The notes under the pieces: generated by a model
What the model was told of the DNA's origin: nothing
Database searches by the model: none
What the model saw: only the letters and a program-made list of their open reading frames with translations
Assembly: GCA_014860005.1 (NCBI GenBank)
Contig: JACZKP010000076.1
Location: 248,001-312,000 of the forward strand
Direction: 5' to 3'
Length of the DNA: 64,000 nucleotides
Origin: Verrucomicrobiota bacterium
Lineage (GTDB): Bacteria; Verrucomicrobiota; Verrucomicrobiae; Limisphaerales; UBA11358
Made by a program: the position numbers and the translations under genes
Shown here: one piece after another, positions 28,372 through 36,422 of the stretch
Layout of the letters: every line of letters begins with the position of its first letter
Numbering within the stretch: position 1 is the stretch's first letter

Positions 28372-29217
28372 ATGAGTGCGGTAAGTGGCGGTACGCAATA
28401 TCTTGACAACTATTTGAATGAAATCGGGAAGGTTTCCCTGCTGACGGCGGCGGAGGAAATCAAGTTGAGCAGCGCGATCCGAGAGGGGCCCGAAGATGAG
28501 TCAGCCCGAGCCGAAATAAGGTTGATCGAGGCGAATTTGAGGCTGGTCGTGTCGGTCGCAAAACGCTGGCAGCACACGCAATTGACCATGGAGGAATTGA
28601 TCTCCGCCGGGAACGAAGGTTTGCAAATCGCCGCCAGGAAATACAATCCCCAGGGATTCAACACCCGCTTTTCAACCTACGCCACGCTCTGGATCGAGCA
28701 GGCGATCCGGATGGCCGCCAATCGTGCGCACACTGTGCGCATTCCCATCCGTCGCGCGACCCAATTGCACAAAGTGCTCCATGCGCCCAGTTACGACGAA
28801 GCCGCTGCCGAACACGATGAACACCGCATTGCGGGCGAAGTCGGTCTCAAAGTGGAGGCCGTGCGTCACGTGCTGAAGTACCGGGTTACGGAAGTCAGCC
28901 TGGATGCGCCGGCGTGCGACGGGAGCGGCGAAATGATCGGCTGCGTCATTCCGGAAGAGCGCTGTTCCTTCCAGGAAATGATGGACACCGAGGATTTGGC
29001 CGTGGTTCGCCAGGCGATAGCGGAGTGTCTCACCGATCGGGAACAGTTTGTGATCCGCCAACGTTTTGGCTTGGATGGTCCGGTCGCCACGCTCGATGCC
29101 GTCGGGGAACAACTCGGCCGCACGCGTGAGCGTGTTCGTAAAATTGAACTACAAGCCCTGTCCCGACTCCGGCAGCGATTAGGTGAGATCTTTCACCTGA
29201 CTCTTGATCCTGTCTGA
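28372..29217 (+). CDS. Small sigma-70 family RNA polymerase sigma factor
   Basis: The protein has 281 residues. Region 1.2/2.1 is YLDNYLNEIGKV...ANLRLVVSVAKRW; region 2.3-2.4 is FSTYATLWIEQAIRMA then TVRIPIRR; region 4 has the -35-recognition helix-turn-helix (TLDAVGEQLGRTRERVRKIE). It lacks the long region 1.1 and non-conserved domain of a housekeeping factor and is the size of RpoH/RpoS-type or accessory sigma factors. An AGGAG site lies 11 bases before the ATG. The next gene, 62 bases downstream on the same strand, is a reverse transcriptase. It would direct polymerase to an alternative promoter set; which genes is unknown. Confidence 0.9.
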   Translation: MSAVSGGTQYLDNYLNEIGKVSLLTAAEEIKLSSAIREGPEDESARAEIRLIEANLRLVVSVAKRWQHTQLTMEELISAGNEGLQIAARKYNPQGFNTRFSTYATLWIEQAIRMAANRAHTVRIPIRRATQLHKVLHAPSYDEAAAEHDEHRIAGEVGLKVEAVRHVLKYRVTEVSLDAPACDGSGEMIGCVIPEERCSFQEMMDTEDLAVVRQAIAECLTDREQFVIRQRFGLDGPVATLDAVGEQLGRTRERVRKIELQALSRLRQRLGEIFHLTLDPV

Positions 29218-29279
29218 AACCGGCTTCGCCAAAAGCCAACAATCGTGCGGCGGGCGATCTTCGTTCGTGCCGCGCGCGA

Positions 29280-30491
29280 ATGAGATTTCAAATTGCTGAT
29301 GCCCCGCAACCGTACCGGATCGTCAGCGTGAATGGACGGCGGCTTCAGATCCCGAATGCGGAAGACCGCCGTCGGCACCGCGAAATTTACGAACAACTCA
29401 AACACCTTTGCCCGGTCAAATGGGAGCCGGAGCAAATCCAAGCGCACATTCGCGAGGCGCTTCGGGCCGAACCAGGAATGATAGCCCTGCGTGCTGACCT
29501 CCAGGACTGTTTCGGTTCGATCCCGCAAGACGAGGTTAGGTCCCGGATCAAATCTCTTTCCCTGCCTGACCACCTGAGGCAAGGGCTGGTCAACATCCTC
29601 CGACCCGTTTCTCGCGGCTTGCCAGTCGGCAGTCCGCTTTCCCCGTGGCTGGCCGAACTGGTATTGCGCGACGTCGACGCCGCCATGACCGATTTTTCGC
29701 ACTACTTTCGCTATGTGGACGACATCTGCGTCCTGGGCAGTCTCGAGAAATGCACGGAGGCCAAACGACGACTTGAGGCCGTGATTGAGCCTTTGGGAAT
29801 GCGCTTGAGCCCCACCAAGACTTGCATCGTCCCGTCTGAAGAACTGGTGTTCCTCGGCCGGTCTTATCAATCCCTGGATGATTCACAATTGATCGAAGTC
29901 GATTTGAGCGGCGAGACGTTCCGCGTGCCCAATCACAAGAACGTGAGACTCCGCGTCAACAAGACCGGGCAGCCCTACCACGAACAAGGCGGCCGAATTA
30001 CCTACAGCCTGAGCTGTCTGCTCAACCGGATGAGTCAGCAACCAACGCCTTATATCCTCGAGATGCTCATGCTTCGGCAAACCTGCGAGGACGAATCGCT
30101 CAACCGCATCATTCAACACCCGGAATGTATTTTCGACCGAAGCTTGCCTCACGCCTTGCATGGAAAAATCTATCGCCATTATCTGACACAGGTCAGAAAC
30201 CGCGTGCAAACCCAACCGCAGTTGCCGATCGGTGCCGCTGGCGAAGTGTTCCGGTGGCTTCACCTGACCAACCACATCATGCAACACGCGCTTCTGCCGC
30301 CAGATTATCACGAAGTGGAAGCGGAATGGGCCCAACTGCTGGAGAGTTTGGAGGCCGGGCAATACGAGTCGTACCATCAACGGATCAAGCAACTCTTCAA
30401 ACAGGAGTACGATCTGCGCACGGGATTGGGCGCGGGGGAAACTCCACTGCCTGCCGACAAGCCGGCATTCGCCGCGTTCAGTTTGGATTAG
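29280..30491 (+). CDS. Stand-alone reverse transcriptase (Abi/unknown-group type)
   Basis: The protein has 403 residues. Finger motif RRLQIPNAEDRRRHREIYEQ, motif A ADLQDCFGSI (Asp73), motif B GLPVGSPLSP, motif C FRYVDDICV (Asp147/148), motif D GMRLSPTKT and motif E LVFLGRS are all present, so polymerase activity is likely. There is no maturase X domain, endonuclease or integrase. The motif B type (GLPVGxxxS...LAEL) and about 180 C-terminal residues of unknown fold suggest the Abi-like/unknown-group RTs, many of which act in phage defence; this placement is inferred. It follows the sigma-factor gene by 62 bases and overlaps the convergent nuclease gene by four bases. No retron RNA or diversity-generating template/variable repeat pair was found. 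Confidence 0.88.
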   Translation: MRFQIADAPQPYRIVSVNGRRLQIPNAEDRRRHREIYEQLKHLCPVKWEPEQIQAHIREALRAEPGMIALRADLQDCFGSIPQDEVRSRIKSLSLPDHLRQGLVNILRPVSRGLPVGSPLSPWLAELVLRDVDAAMTDFSHYFRYVDDICVLGSLEKCTEAKRRLEAVIEPLGMRLSPTKTCIVPSEELVFLGRSYQSLDDSQLIEVDLSGETFRVPNHKNVRLRVNKTGQPYHEQGGRITYSLSCLLNRMSQQPTPYILEMLMLRQTCEDESLNRIIQHPECIFDRSLPHALHGKIYRHYLTQVRNRVQTQPQLPIGAAGEVFRWLHLTNHIMQHALLPPDYHEVEAEWAQLLESLEAGQYESYHQRIKQLFKQEYDLRTGLGAGETPLPADKPAFAAFSLD

Positions 30492-31915
30492 GCCAGCGAG
30501 AAGTTGACGCGCTCGTCGCCGCTGCCTGCTACGGATCTCTCCGCTTGGACGGAGAGAATCCTCGGTTGCGGTTTGGGATTGTAGAGGGCGTTCCAGAGGC
30601 CCTTCCTTTGCGAAATGGCGTCCAGGGCGGATTGAACGAATTCCTGCATTTTCGGGTGGTACGGTTGAAAGTTGGTTGCGCGGGCCAGGCCTTCTTCCAC
30701 GAGGAGTTTGTTCACACAGACTTCGTTTCCCGAGACCGAATCCTTTGCGTAGAGGTAACAGGGCATGCGGCCATAAAGTGCCGGCTGGTTTCGAGCTACC
30801 TCCACCCGGACCTGCGACCCTGGCGGGATCAGTTGACGAAGAGCTTCCCAGGCCCTCTGCGCTCCCGGCTGTGATTTGTCGTGATGGTCCAGTTCCGGTG
30901 TATCGATTCCGATCAACCGGTAACGCCCGCGCTGACCAACAAAAGTATCGCCGTCCACCACCTGACTCACCGTTTCGGCGTGCGACTCCAGGCCGTATGC
31001 GGAAGGATCAACCTTGATGGGATGATGCTCCCATTGCCGCGCTCGAACCGCCGGACTGAGACGCCGGAAGGCGACATTGTGATCGCCGACCGGAAAGTGA
31101 CGGAGCGCTTCGAGGAACTCCGCGTCCACTTGTCCATTTTTGTTCACCGGGATGCCGTCCTGAATTCCGCGGGCGACCAGGTCCAGCCGCTGGTCCATGA
31201 TGATGCGGCTGCCCATCTTGAGATATCGTTTGAGCGCGGCGACGGCCAGGAGCAAACCCACCACTCCTTTCAACCCCATTGACTTGTAGGCCAGCATGCC
31301 GGCCAGCGCCCCAAGCGCGGCCAGCGTCGCGGGGTTGGCCTGGCGCACAAAGGCAATCGTTGCATTGAGCATTTTCTCACCCGAGAGGCCTGGCAGGAGA
31401 TCCATGTCGTCGTGTAGTTCCACCGGATAAACACCCGTGTCCGTTCCGGCCGGTCCGCGCGGATGGACTTGATCCGCCGTTGGGGCTTCCGTTTCCATTT
31501 CCGGCAACTCGTGCCGCAACAGTTCGATCTGCTGTTCAAACTCAGGATTGATTTCGGGAGGAGGAACCAACCAAACGTCATCGGCAGGTACGAACAGTCC
31601 GCCGGATTTGTGCCTCGCGAGATTCTGCAAAGTTTCCGGCAGGTCCTGTACTGGTTTCACTGTCCTGCCGTCGGCCGACCTCACTTCCATGTCCTCGGGA
31701 CGCAGATGGGAAAAATAGACCAGACGCACGGCGTCGGCTTCCGCTGGCGAATACGACATCCCGGTCATCGTGTCATAAAGCCGTGTCACAGGATCAGTGG
31801 CAGCTCTCTTGAGAAAGGCGGCGGCGGCCTTCAAGAACGGCTGTGCCTTGGCGGGATCAGGCTGGTCGCCCTCGCGCATCACGATGTACCCTTGAGCGGG
31901 ATCGATCTTGCTCAC
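30488..31915 (-). CDS. Membrane-associated staphylococcal-nuclease-like protein
   Basis: The protein has 475 residues with a GTG start. Residues ~315-465 form a thermonuclease (SNase) domain: VVDGDTF, YRLIGIDTPEL and ALYGRMPCYLY carry the Asp, Arg, Glu and second Arg of the known active site. The central part has hydrophobic stretches (ATLAALGALAGMLAYKSMGL, GVVGLLLAVAALKRYL, ~residues 205-245) that could cross the membrane. The N-terminal ~130 residues are of unknown fold. SNases cleave DNA or RNA with calcium. The gene has its own leaderless-type promoter and converges on the reverse transcriptase with a 4-base overlap. Confidence 0.85.
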   Translation of the reverse strand: MSKIDPAQGYIVMREGDQPDPAKAQPFLKAAAAFLKRAATDPVTRLYDTMTGMSYSPAEADAVRLVYFSHLRPEDMEVRSADGRTVKPVQDLPETLQNLARHKSGGLFVPADDVWLVPPPEINPEFEQQIELLRHELPEMETEAPTADQVHPRGPAGTDTGVYPVELHDDMDLLPGLSGEKMLNATIAFVRQANPATLAALGALAGMLAYKSMGLKGVVGLLLAVAALKRYLKMGSRIIMDQRLDLVARGIQDGIPVNKNGQVDAEFLEALRHFPVGDHNVAFRRLSPAVRARQWEHHPIKVDPSAYGLESHAETVSQVVDGDTFVGQRGRYRLIGIDTPELDHHDKSQPGAQRAWEALRQLIPPGSQVRVEVARNQPALYGRMPCYLYAKDSVSGNEVCVNKLLVEEGLARATNFQPYHPKMQEFVQSALDAISQRKGLWNALYNPKPQPRILSVQAERSVAGSGDERVNFSLA

Positions 31916-31920
31916 AGTCT

Positions 31921-31926
31921 ATTCTA
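31921..31926 (-). promoter_or_regulatory. -10 box of a likely leaderless promoter
   Basis: TAGAAT on the minus strand, five bases (AGACT), then GTG at 31915. Confidence 0.45.
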
Positions 31927-32190
31927 TCAGTCTTGCGGGTGTTGCTTGAGAGCAGCCCGCAAGGAGCGCCGCACCTTGTGCAATACTCGAGCGTCACCTG
32001 TCGTGGCCAGAACGAACGGGACCACCTGACGACTCAATGCCAGAAAGTGTGGCGCCGTGACGAAATTCACCTTGATCTGTTGTCGGAACCGCGCCATCAG
32101 CCGCTGGAACTCGGGCAAGAAGCACAGAGTACCCAAGTCAACCGCCGGGATCCGCACCACAACGGCCTGTTTGGATGCGGCAATTCTCAT
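31927..32190 (-). CDS. Small unknown protein in the pilin operon
   Basis: The protein has 87 residues; its ATG overlaps the stop of the prepilin gene (ATGA). It is basic and mixed alpha/beta in look (KVNFVTAPHFLALSRQVVPF). No family is recognised. Overlap suggests co-translation with the pilin-like gene. Confidence 0.55.
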   Translation of the reverse strand: MRIAASKQAVVVRIPAVDLGTLCFLPEFQRLMARFRQQIKVNFVTAPHFLALSRQVVPFVLATTGDARVLHKVRRSLRAALKQHPQD

Positions 32191-32555
32191 GGTCGAAGCG
32201 GAGCCCAGTAATAGATTCCGTTGGTTTGAGAAAGGACCACGTCTTCCGTGCTGATCAAGGTGACGAGAAAGCCCGCCGCTTTCAGAGCCACGATCCGCCC
32301 CAGAGCGTCGGAGGGGGTCACAATTGGATCTCGGCCCAGACCGGGCGCTGTTGAGCTGTTGTAATCCAGGAGGGAACGCTCGGCCGCATTGAGGGTTGAG
32401 GCGGCATTCGTACGGCGGAGACCGACGGCGCTGTCCTTCCCTGCAATAAAGACAGCCGTGACAATCGCGGCCAGGGTCAACAGCACTGACACCACTGCAA
32501 CCAACTCAACCGCCGTAAAGCCGCCAGTAATCTTCTTCGTCAGGTTCAATTGCAT
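32187..32555 (-). CDS. Type IV prepilin/pseudopilin-like protein
   Basis: The protein has 122 residues. The N-terminus has a basic leader (LTKKITGG), a prepilin-peptidase site G|FTAVE with the key Glu5, and a hydrophobic helix (LVAVVSVLLTLAAIVTAVFI). The soluble part is short. It would be processed by a prepilin peptidase and assembled into a pseudopilus or type II secretion-like fibre, but no assembly ATPase, secretin or peptidase gene is in the window. The start at 32555 overlaps the upstream gene by 10 bases. Confidence 0.8.
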   Translation of the reverse strand: MQLNLTKKITGGFTAVELVAVVSVLLTLAAIVTAVFIAGKDSAVGLRRTNAASTLNAAERSLLDYNSSTAPGLGRDPIVTPSDALGRIVALKAAGFLVTLISTEDVVLSQTNGIYYWAPLRP

Positions 32556-33016
32556 GGTTCGCGAAATCCGGATTCGACACAGTAATGTTTGTATATCCGC
32601 GTTCCGATCACGTATGAAAGCAACCAAAGTAGATCGGCGGGGGAAGGCAGGGGCAACGCCAGGAACAGATTGTTCATGTGGAGGCAAAGCTTTGTCCAGG
32701 TGTAGCCCATGCGCAGGAAGTGAATGTAAAGCGAATAACAAATGCCGACATGGAGCAAACCTCCCAGGATAATCGCCTGTAGCAGCCATTGGTGTTCCCG
32801 ATTCAACTGCTGGAATCGCACCAGCTGATGAGCCCCTTCTCGATAAGCAGTCTCAAGGACAGGAACGGCAGTCGCCCGCTCGGAGAGATTCGCGACCGCT
32901 TGATCAATGCGCCGGTTGATTTTCTCAACACTGAACCCACAATAGAGGAAGGTGAACGCTTGCAGCAGAATGACTGCGAGACTCAAACGGGAAAGAGTCA
33001 GATAATAACGTTTCAC
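32546..33016 (-). CDS. Two- or three-helix membrane protein
   Basis: The protein has 156 residues from GTG 33016. Hydrophobic segments: LSLAVILLQAFTFLYCGF near residues 11-28, LLQAIILGGLLHVGICYSLY near 80-99, and a weaker one near 118-140. No family is recognised. It heads a minus-strand operon with the prepilin gene and is transcribed from the same short promoter region as the divergent pilin gene. Confidence 0.65.
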   Translation of the reverse strand: MKRYYLTLSRLSLAVILLQAFTFLYCGFSVEKINRRIDQAVANLSERATAVPVLETAYREGAHQLVRFQQLNREHQWLLQAIILGGLLHVGICYSLYIHFLRMGYTWTKLCLHMNNLFLALPLPSPADLLWLLSYVIGTRIYKHYCVESGFREPCN

Positions 33017-33036
33017 AACTCCAGTATAAGGCTTTT
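33017..33036. promoter_or_regulatory. Bidirectional leaderless promoter
   Basis: Only 20 bases separate the divergent start codons (GTG 33016 minus, ATG 33037 plus). AGTATAAG (33023-33030) reads TATAAG on the plus strand and TATACT on the minus strand, each six bases from its start codon. Confidence 0.55.
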
Positions 33037-33441
33037 ATGCGTCTCGTACGACTACAGCGCGGGTTTACCCTGGCCGAAATCATCGTGGTGGTTGCTCTGT
33101 TGGCCATCCTCGGCACCGGCGCCCTGATCGGGCTCAAGCGGCAACGGGACAACGCCGCCTTTCGCAAGACGGTCCAAAACCTGAGTGCCATCGACCTTGC
33201 AAAAGCGACCTGGCAGAAGTTTCACCCGGACGACACCTGGCCGGCCAACGAGGTTGATCGTTGGAGCGCCATCGCCGGCTATCTCAACCTTTCAGAGACA
33301 GCCACAGAAACACCCGCGGGCAGCGGCTACTACTCCGTGCCGGGGTTCACGCCCGAGGGACACACCTATCGTGTCGGGACGCTTGCGGAGCCGGCAGGTG
33401 GAAAGTGCGATGGGGTGAATGTCACAAGGCCCTTGGACTAG
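33037..33441 (+). CDS. Pseudopilin-like protein
   Basis: The protein has 134 residues. It has a classic prepilin N-terminus: basic leader MRLVRLQRG, cleavage site G|FTLAE, and helix IIVVVALLAILGTGALIGL. The C-terminal ~85 residues resemble a minor pseudopilin head. It is divergent from a second pilin-like operon and converges, with a 4-base overlap, on the 249-residue gene. The assembly machine must be encoded elsewhere. Confidence 0.85.
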   Translation: MRLVRLQRGFTLAEIIVVVALLAILGTGALIGLKRQRDNAAFRKTVQNLSAIDLAKATWQKFHPDDTWPANEVDRWSAIAGYLNLSETATETPAGSGYYSVPGFTPEGHTYRVGTLAEPAGGKCDGVNVTRPLD

Positions 33442-34187
33442 AATTCCGCCGAATCCAGTCCGATGACCGCCGGAGCCTCCGGCACATCCATCGAATGCAG
33501 GCTGTTCATGAACGCCACCAGGTCCCGGTCATAAACCGGGCGCACGGGAACGGGCCGGTCCGATTTCAGGAGGACACGCTCACAGAAGATTTGCGCCACG
33601 TGACAGCCGTCCGGGCGGCCCACCTGGACTTCCTCGGCTTCAAGCACCCCCACCATCAGGTGGTTCACTGAAATGGAGAGACGGCCCTGCGCCGTCACTC
33701 CCTCCAGATAACTGGCGACAAGATAAGAATCGAATTGATCATCAGCCGCAAGGTTGAGGAAGTTCAACTCGCCGCGGCAGGAAAGGCGGCTGTCCCTCAT
33801 GACAATCTCGTGAATGGTCTGCGGTTCCTGGTCGAACTCCTCCTTGGGACCAGAGACTTCGTTTGCCTCAATCCAGCTATGCGACAAGTCAAACCGCTTT
33901 GCCCTCACCACAGGCAGTTGAATGTCTCCGGTCACTTTCAAAGCGGCAACTTCCACTTCGCCCATGGGCGATGGACAGCCGTGACCGCTCACAATCTCCA
34001 GCGTCGCCTGGCTGTTCCTGACGGTGACAAGCTGCGCCCGCGGATCGGGGAGGTCATAGTGGCGATCCCCGCAAAAGGCCCGCCCGTGCGTCCCTTGGGT
34101 AAAGTCCAGAATCAGGTGTTTCCCGTCCTCCGGACCGAAACACCCCTTCGGCGCACCGGACGAGGTCATAAGGCCAGCCAGTTTCAT
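33438..34187 (-). CDS. Unknown beta-rich protein
   Basis: The protein has 249 residues. I chose ATG 34187 because GGAGGG directly precedes it and TACAAT lies six bases upstream; an in-frame start at 34253 is possible but would contain that box. The sequence alternates short strands (ALKVTGDIQLPVVRAKRFDL, SRLSCRGELNFLNLAADDQF) as in a beta-helix or pentapeptide-like fold. No family is recognised. Confidence 0.6.
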   Translation of the reverse strand: MKLAGLMTSSGAPKGCFGPEDGKHLILDFTQGTHGRAFCGDRHYDLPDPRAQLVTVRNSQATLEIVSGHGCPSPMGEVEVAALKVTGDIQLPVVRAKRFDLSHSWIEANEVSGPKEEFDQEPQTIHEIVMRDSRLSCRGELNFLNLAADDQFDSYLVASYLEGVTAQGRLSISVNHLMVGVLEAEEVQVGRPDGCHVAQIFCERVLLKSDRPVPVRPVYDRDLVAFMNSLHSMDVPEAPAVIGLDSAEF

Positions 34188-34193
34188 CCCTCC

Positions 34194-34199
34194 ATTGTA
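34194..34199 (-). promoter_or_regulatory. -10-like box with adjacent SD-like GGAGGG
   Basis: TACAAT on the minus strand, then GGAGGG, then ATG at 34187. The short spacing fits a leaderless or near-leaderless mRNA. Confidence 0.4.
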
Positions 34200-34324
34200 T
34201 GTTTTCCGCCCCCCGCGAAGAAAAGGCTTCGCCGAAAACTTAAAAACGATCATGAAAGACTTTCCGTCTGCAAGCCTGCTGTCGAGTTGGCGGAAAACAG
34301 AACTGGAGTCTGGCGAATAGCTTT

Positions 34325-34783
34325 ATGGCACAGAAACTTCCTCAATCCCTCCGTCAGCGGCTGGTGCCGTTGTTCAAAGAGATCCTCGCCTATCACTGGG
34401 TCGAGGACCTCACGTTCAACCGGCTCAGCGGCGCAGTTTACCACGTTCTGTTATCGCCGCAGCACGCTCATCTTACCGAAGACCAGGCCGTTGATCTGGC
34501 GGTCAATCTCACCCGGAAGGATCAACTCGCCAAACTCCTGGGGGGCTACGACGCCATGGTCCAACGACGCGCGCAACAGGCCCACAAACAAGTGTTGGGC
34601 ATCGTCAGCAACATGATTCCGCACAACGCGCCCAACCGTCCGCAGGTCGTGCAGGACACGTTGAACATGTTGCAGAAATTCCCGCTGGTGCGGAGCATCA
34701 CCGGAATCCGCAAGTTGGTTCAGGCGCGCATCGACAATGGCCACCAGGACCTCGACGAGGACGAATTCCTCGTGTTGACTTGA
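34325..34783 (+). CDS. Helical protein of unknown function
   Basis: The protein has 152 residues, helical and soluble (QKLPQSLRQRLVPLFKEILA; HLTEDQAVDLAVNLTRKDQL), with an acidic C-terminus. No family is recognised. A 224-base gap separates it from the GTPase operon, so membership in that operon is not supported. Confidence 0.65.
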   Translation: MAQKLPQSLRQRLVPLFKEILAYHWVEDLTFNRLSGAVYHVLLSPQHAHLTEDQAVDLAVNLTRKDQLAKLLGGYDAMVQRRAQQAHKQVLGIVSNMIPHNAPNRPQVVQDTLNMLQKFPLVRSITGIRKLVQARIDNGHQDLDEDEFLVLT

Positions 34784-35007
34784 AGCGCTCCCGGGGAAAG
34801 GCGCGGGGAGTTTGGTTCGTGTTATCAATAAAGCGAGGGCGTCTTGGCCGGCGACCATCGCGAATACATCGGACGTGCGACGGGGCGAGCACGTCCGATG
34901 CGTGGATGATTAGAGTGCATCTCAGCCGTCCCGATCTCGTCGAGGTCTTTGCCTTTGCAAACCTACGTGTTTTTCCGCAACATGAAACAGTTCGGTTGGC
35001 AACCACT

Positions 35008-36405
35008 ATGGAATTTCGATTTTTTTGTCCATCATGCGGTCAGAAGTTGAAAGCGGAAGATGAAGACGCCGGACGGCGGGTGGATTGCCCTCATTGCAGC
35101 GTGGAGTTCCGCGTCCCGCACCCCGAACCCGCATCGCCGCTGCCGCCCGCCGACTTGCCCATCGAGCCGCCTCGCGATCCGGCCTTTGCCAACCCAAACC
35201 TTGAAGGGGAGCAAACTTGTCCCGTTTGCTGGCTGCGATTTGATACCGGCGACATCATGCACATTGCGGTGCATGATTCTCTGCGTGGCGACCCGGTTCT
35301 TGGCGAAGATGCACAGCAGCGTTTCCTCGCGACGCGATTCAACAATGCCGGGCAGGCGCTCGATGCGATGGGGCTTCCGTCATCCGAGGTTGCATGTCCG
35401 CACTGTCGCCGGAAACTCCCGCCGAGTTTTCTCGGAATGCCGCACCACATCATTTCGCTCGTCGGCGATCAAAGCGCGGGAAAGTCTTACTTCCTGAGCG
35501 TACTGACAAAAGTGCTGCCCGCCACGCTCTACCGCGACTTTGGCATCGTCTTTCAGGATAGCGATCCGACCGGAAACGCACCTGTGAACGACATGCGCAA
35601 GGCACTGTTCGGCGCGCAAACACCCGCGCAGGCAAAACTGGCAAAAACAGTTTTTGAAGGCGCAATGTATGAACGCCTGCCGCGTCAGGGCAGAATGGTC
35701 GCGCTCCCGCGTCCATTTGTTTACACGCTCGCTCCGGAGGACAAGACCCGCGACCAGTGCGCGCTGATTTTTTACGACAACGCCGGCGAGCACTTTCAGC
35801 CCGGTGTCAATATCGTGGAACAGCCCGGCGCGCAACATGTCGCCAGCGCCGCTGGCATCATCTACCTGTTTGACCCTTTCAACAGCCCCGAGTTTCGCCT
35901 CGCCATTCGCGACACCAAAGACCCGCAGCTCGAAAAGCCCGTCGTGGATCAGCAAGACATCATCCTTTCCGAAATGCGGGCGCGCATTCAGACGATTCGC
36001 AATCTGCGCCCCAACGAACCCATCGGCACGCCGATGGCTTTTGTTGTCGGCAAGTGCGACGTGTGGCTTCAATTGCTGAATGGGCAACCACTCCACCAAC
36101 CGTTGCGCGACGGAACGCTCGATAAAAGTGCCGTCGAAGAAAATTCCAGCATCGTTCGCGAACTGATGCACCGGCTTTGTCCGTCGGTCGTTGCCAATGC
36201 AGAAGCACTAAGCACGAACGTCAGGTATTTTGCAGCGAGTTCGTTCGGCCACACTCCATTGAAAATCGGCCCGGGTGAATACGTTCCCGACCCGTCAAAA
36301 CTCCAACCAGTCCACGTCGAAGTGCCACTGCTCTGGATTCTGTCACAAATCTGCCCGCCCCTCATTGCGAGCCGCGACGCGGCAGGTTCGCAACCCTCCA
36401 CCTAA
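35008..36405 (+). CDS. Zinc-ribbon P-loop GTPase-like protein (first gene of GAP1/ExbB operon)
   Basis: The protein has 465 residues; I chose ATG 35008 because the zinc ribbon starts there. Residues 7-30 hold CPSC and CPHC, and a second CPVC/CPHC pair lies at ~72-135. The NTPase core has Walker A GDQSAGKS (~153), a G3-like DNAGE (~257) and a G4-like VVGKCD (~346-351), pointing to a TRAFAC-type GTPase, possibly of the DO-GTPase group linked to GAP1 proteins in conflict systems. The following gene, 17 bases on, is a GAP1-N2-like adaptor, which supports this. I infer a cytoplasmic switch that controls the membrane complex encoded downstream. Strict GTP specificity is not proven. Confidence 0.8.
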   Translation: MEFRFFCPSCGQKLKAEDEDAGRRVDCPHCSVEFRVPHPEPASPLPPADLPIEPPRDPAFANPNLEGEQTCPVCWLRFDTGDIMHIAVHDSLRGDPVLGEDAQQRFLATRFNNAGQALDAMGLPSSEVACPHCRRKLPPSFLGMPHHIISLVGDQSAGKSYFLSVLTKVLPATLYRDFGIVFQDSDPTGNAPVNDMRKALFGAQTPAQAKLAKTVFEGAMYERLPRQGRMVALPRPFVYTLAPEDKTRDQCALIFYDNAGEHFQPGVNIVEQPGAQHVASAAGIIYLFDPFNSPEFRLAIRDTKDPQLEKPVVDQQDIILSEMRARIQTIRNLRPNEPIGTPMAFVVGKCDVWLQLLNGQPLHQPLRDGTLDKSAVEENSSIVRELMHRLCPSVVANAEALSTNVRYFAASSFGHTPLKIGPGEYVPDPSKLQPVHVEVPLLWILSQICPPLIASRDAAGSQPST

Positions 36406-36422
36406 ATTCGCGCGCCATTGAT

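Noticed and set aside
29218..29279. Retron RNA or diversity-generating template next to the reverse transcriptase
   Set aside because: The 62-base upstream gap is too short for a retron msr-msd, and no near-repeat pair with adenine-specific differences was seen nearby.
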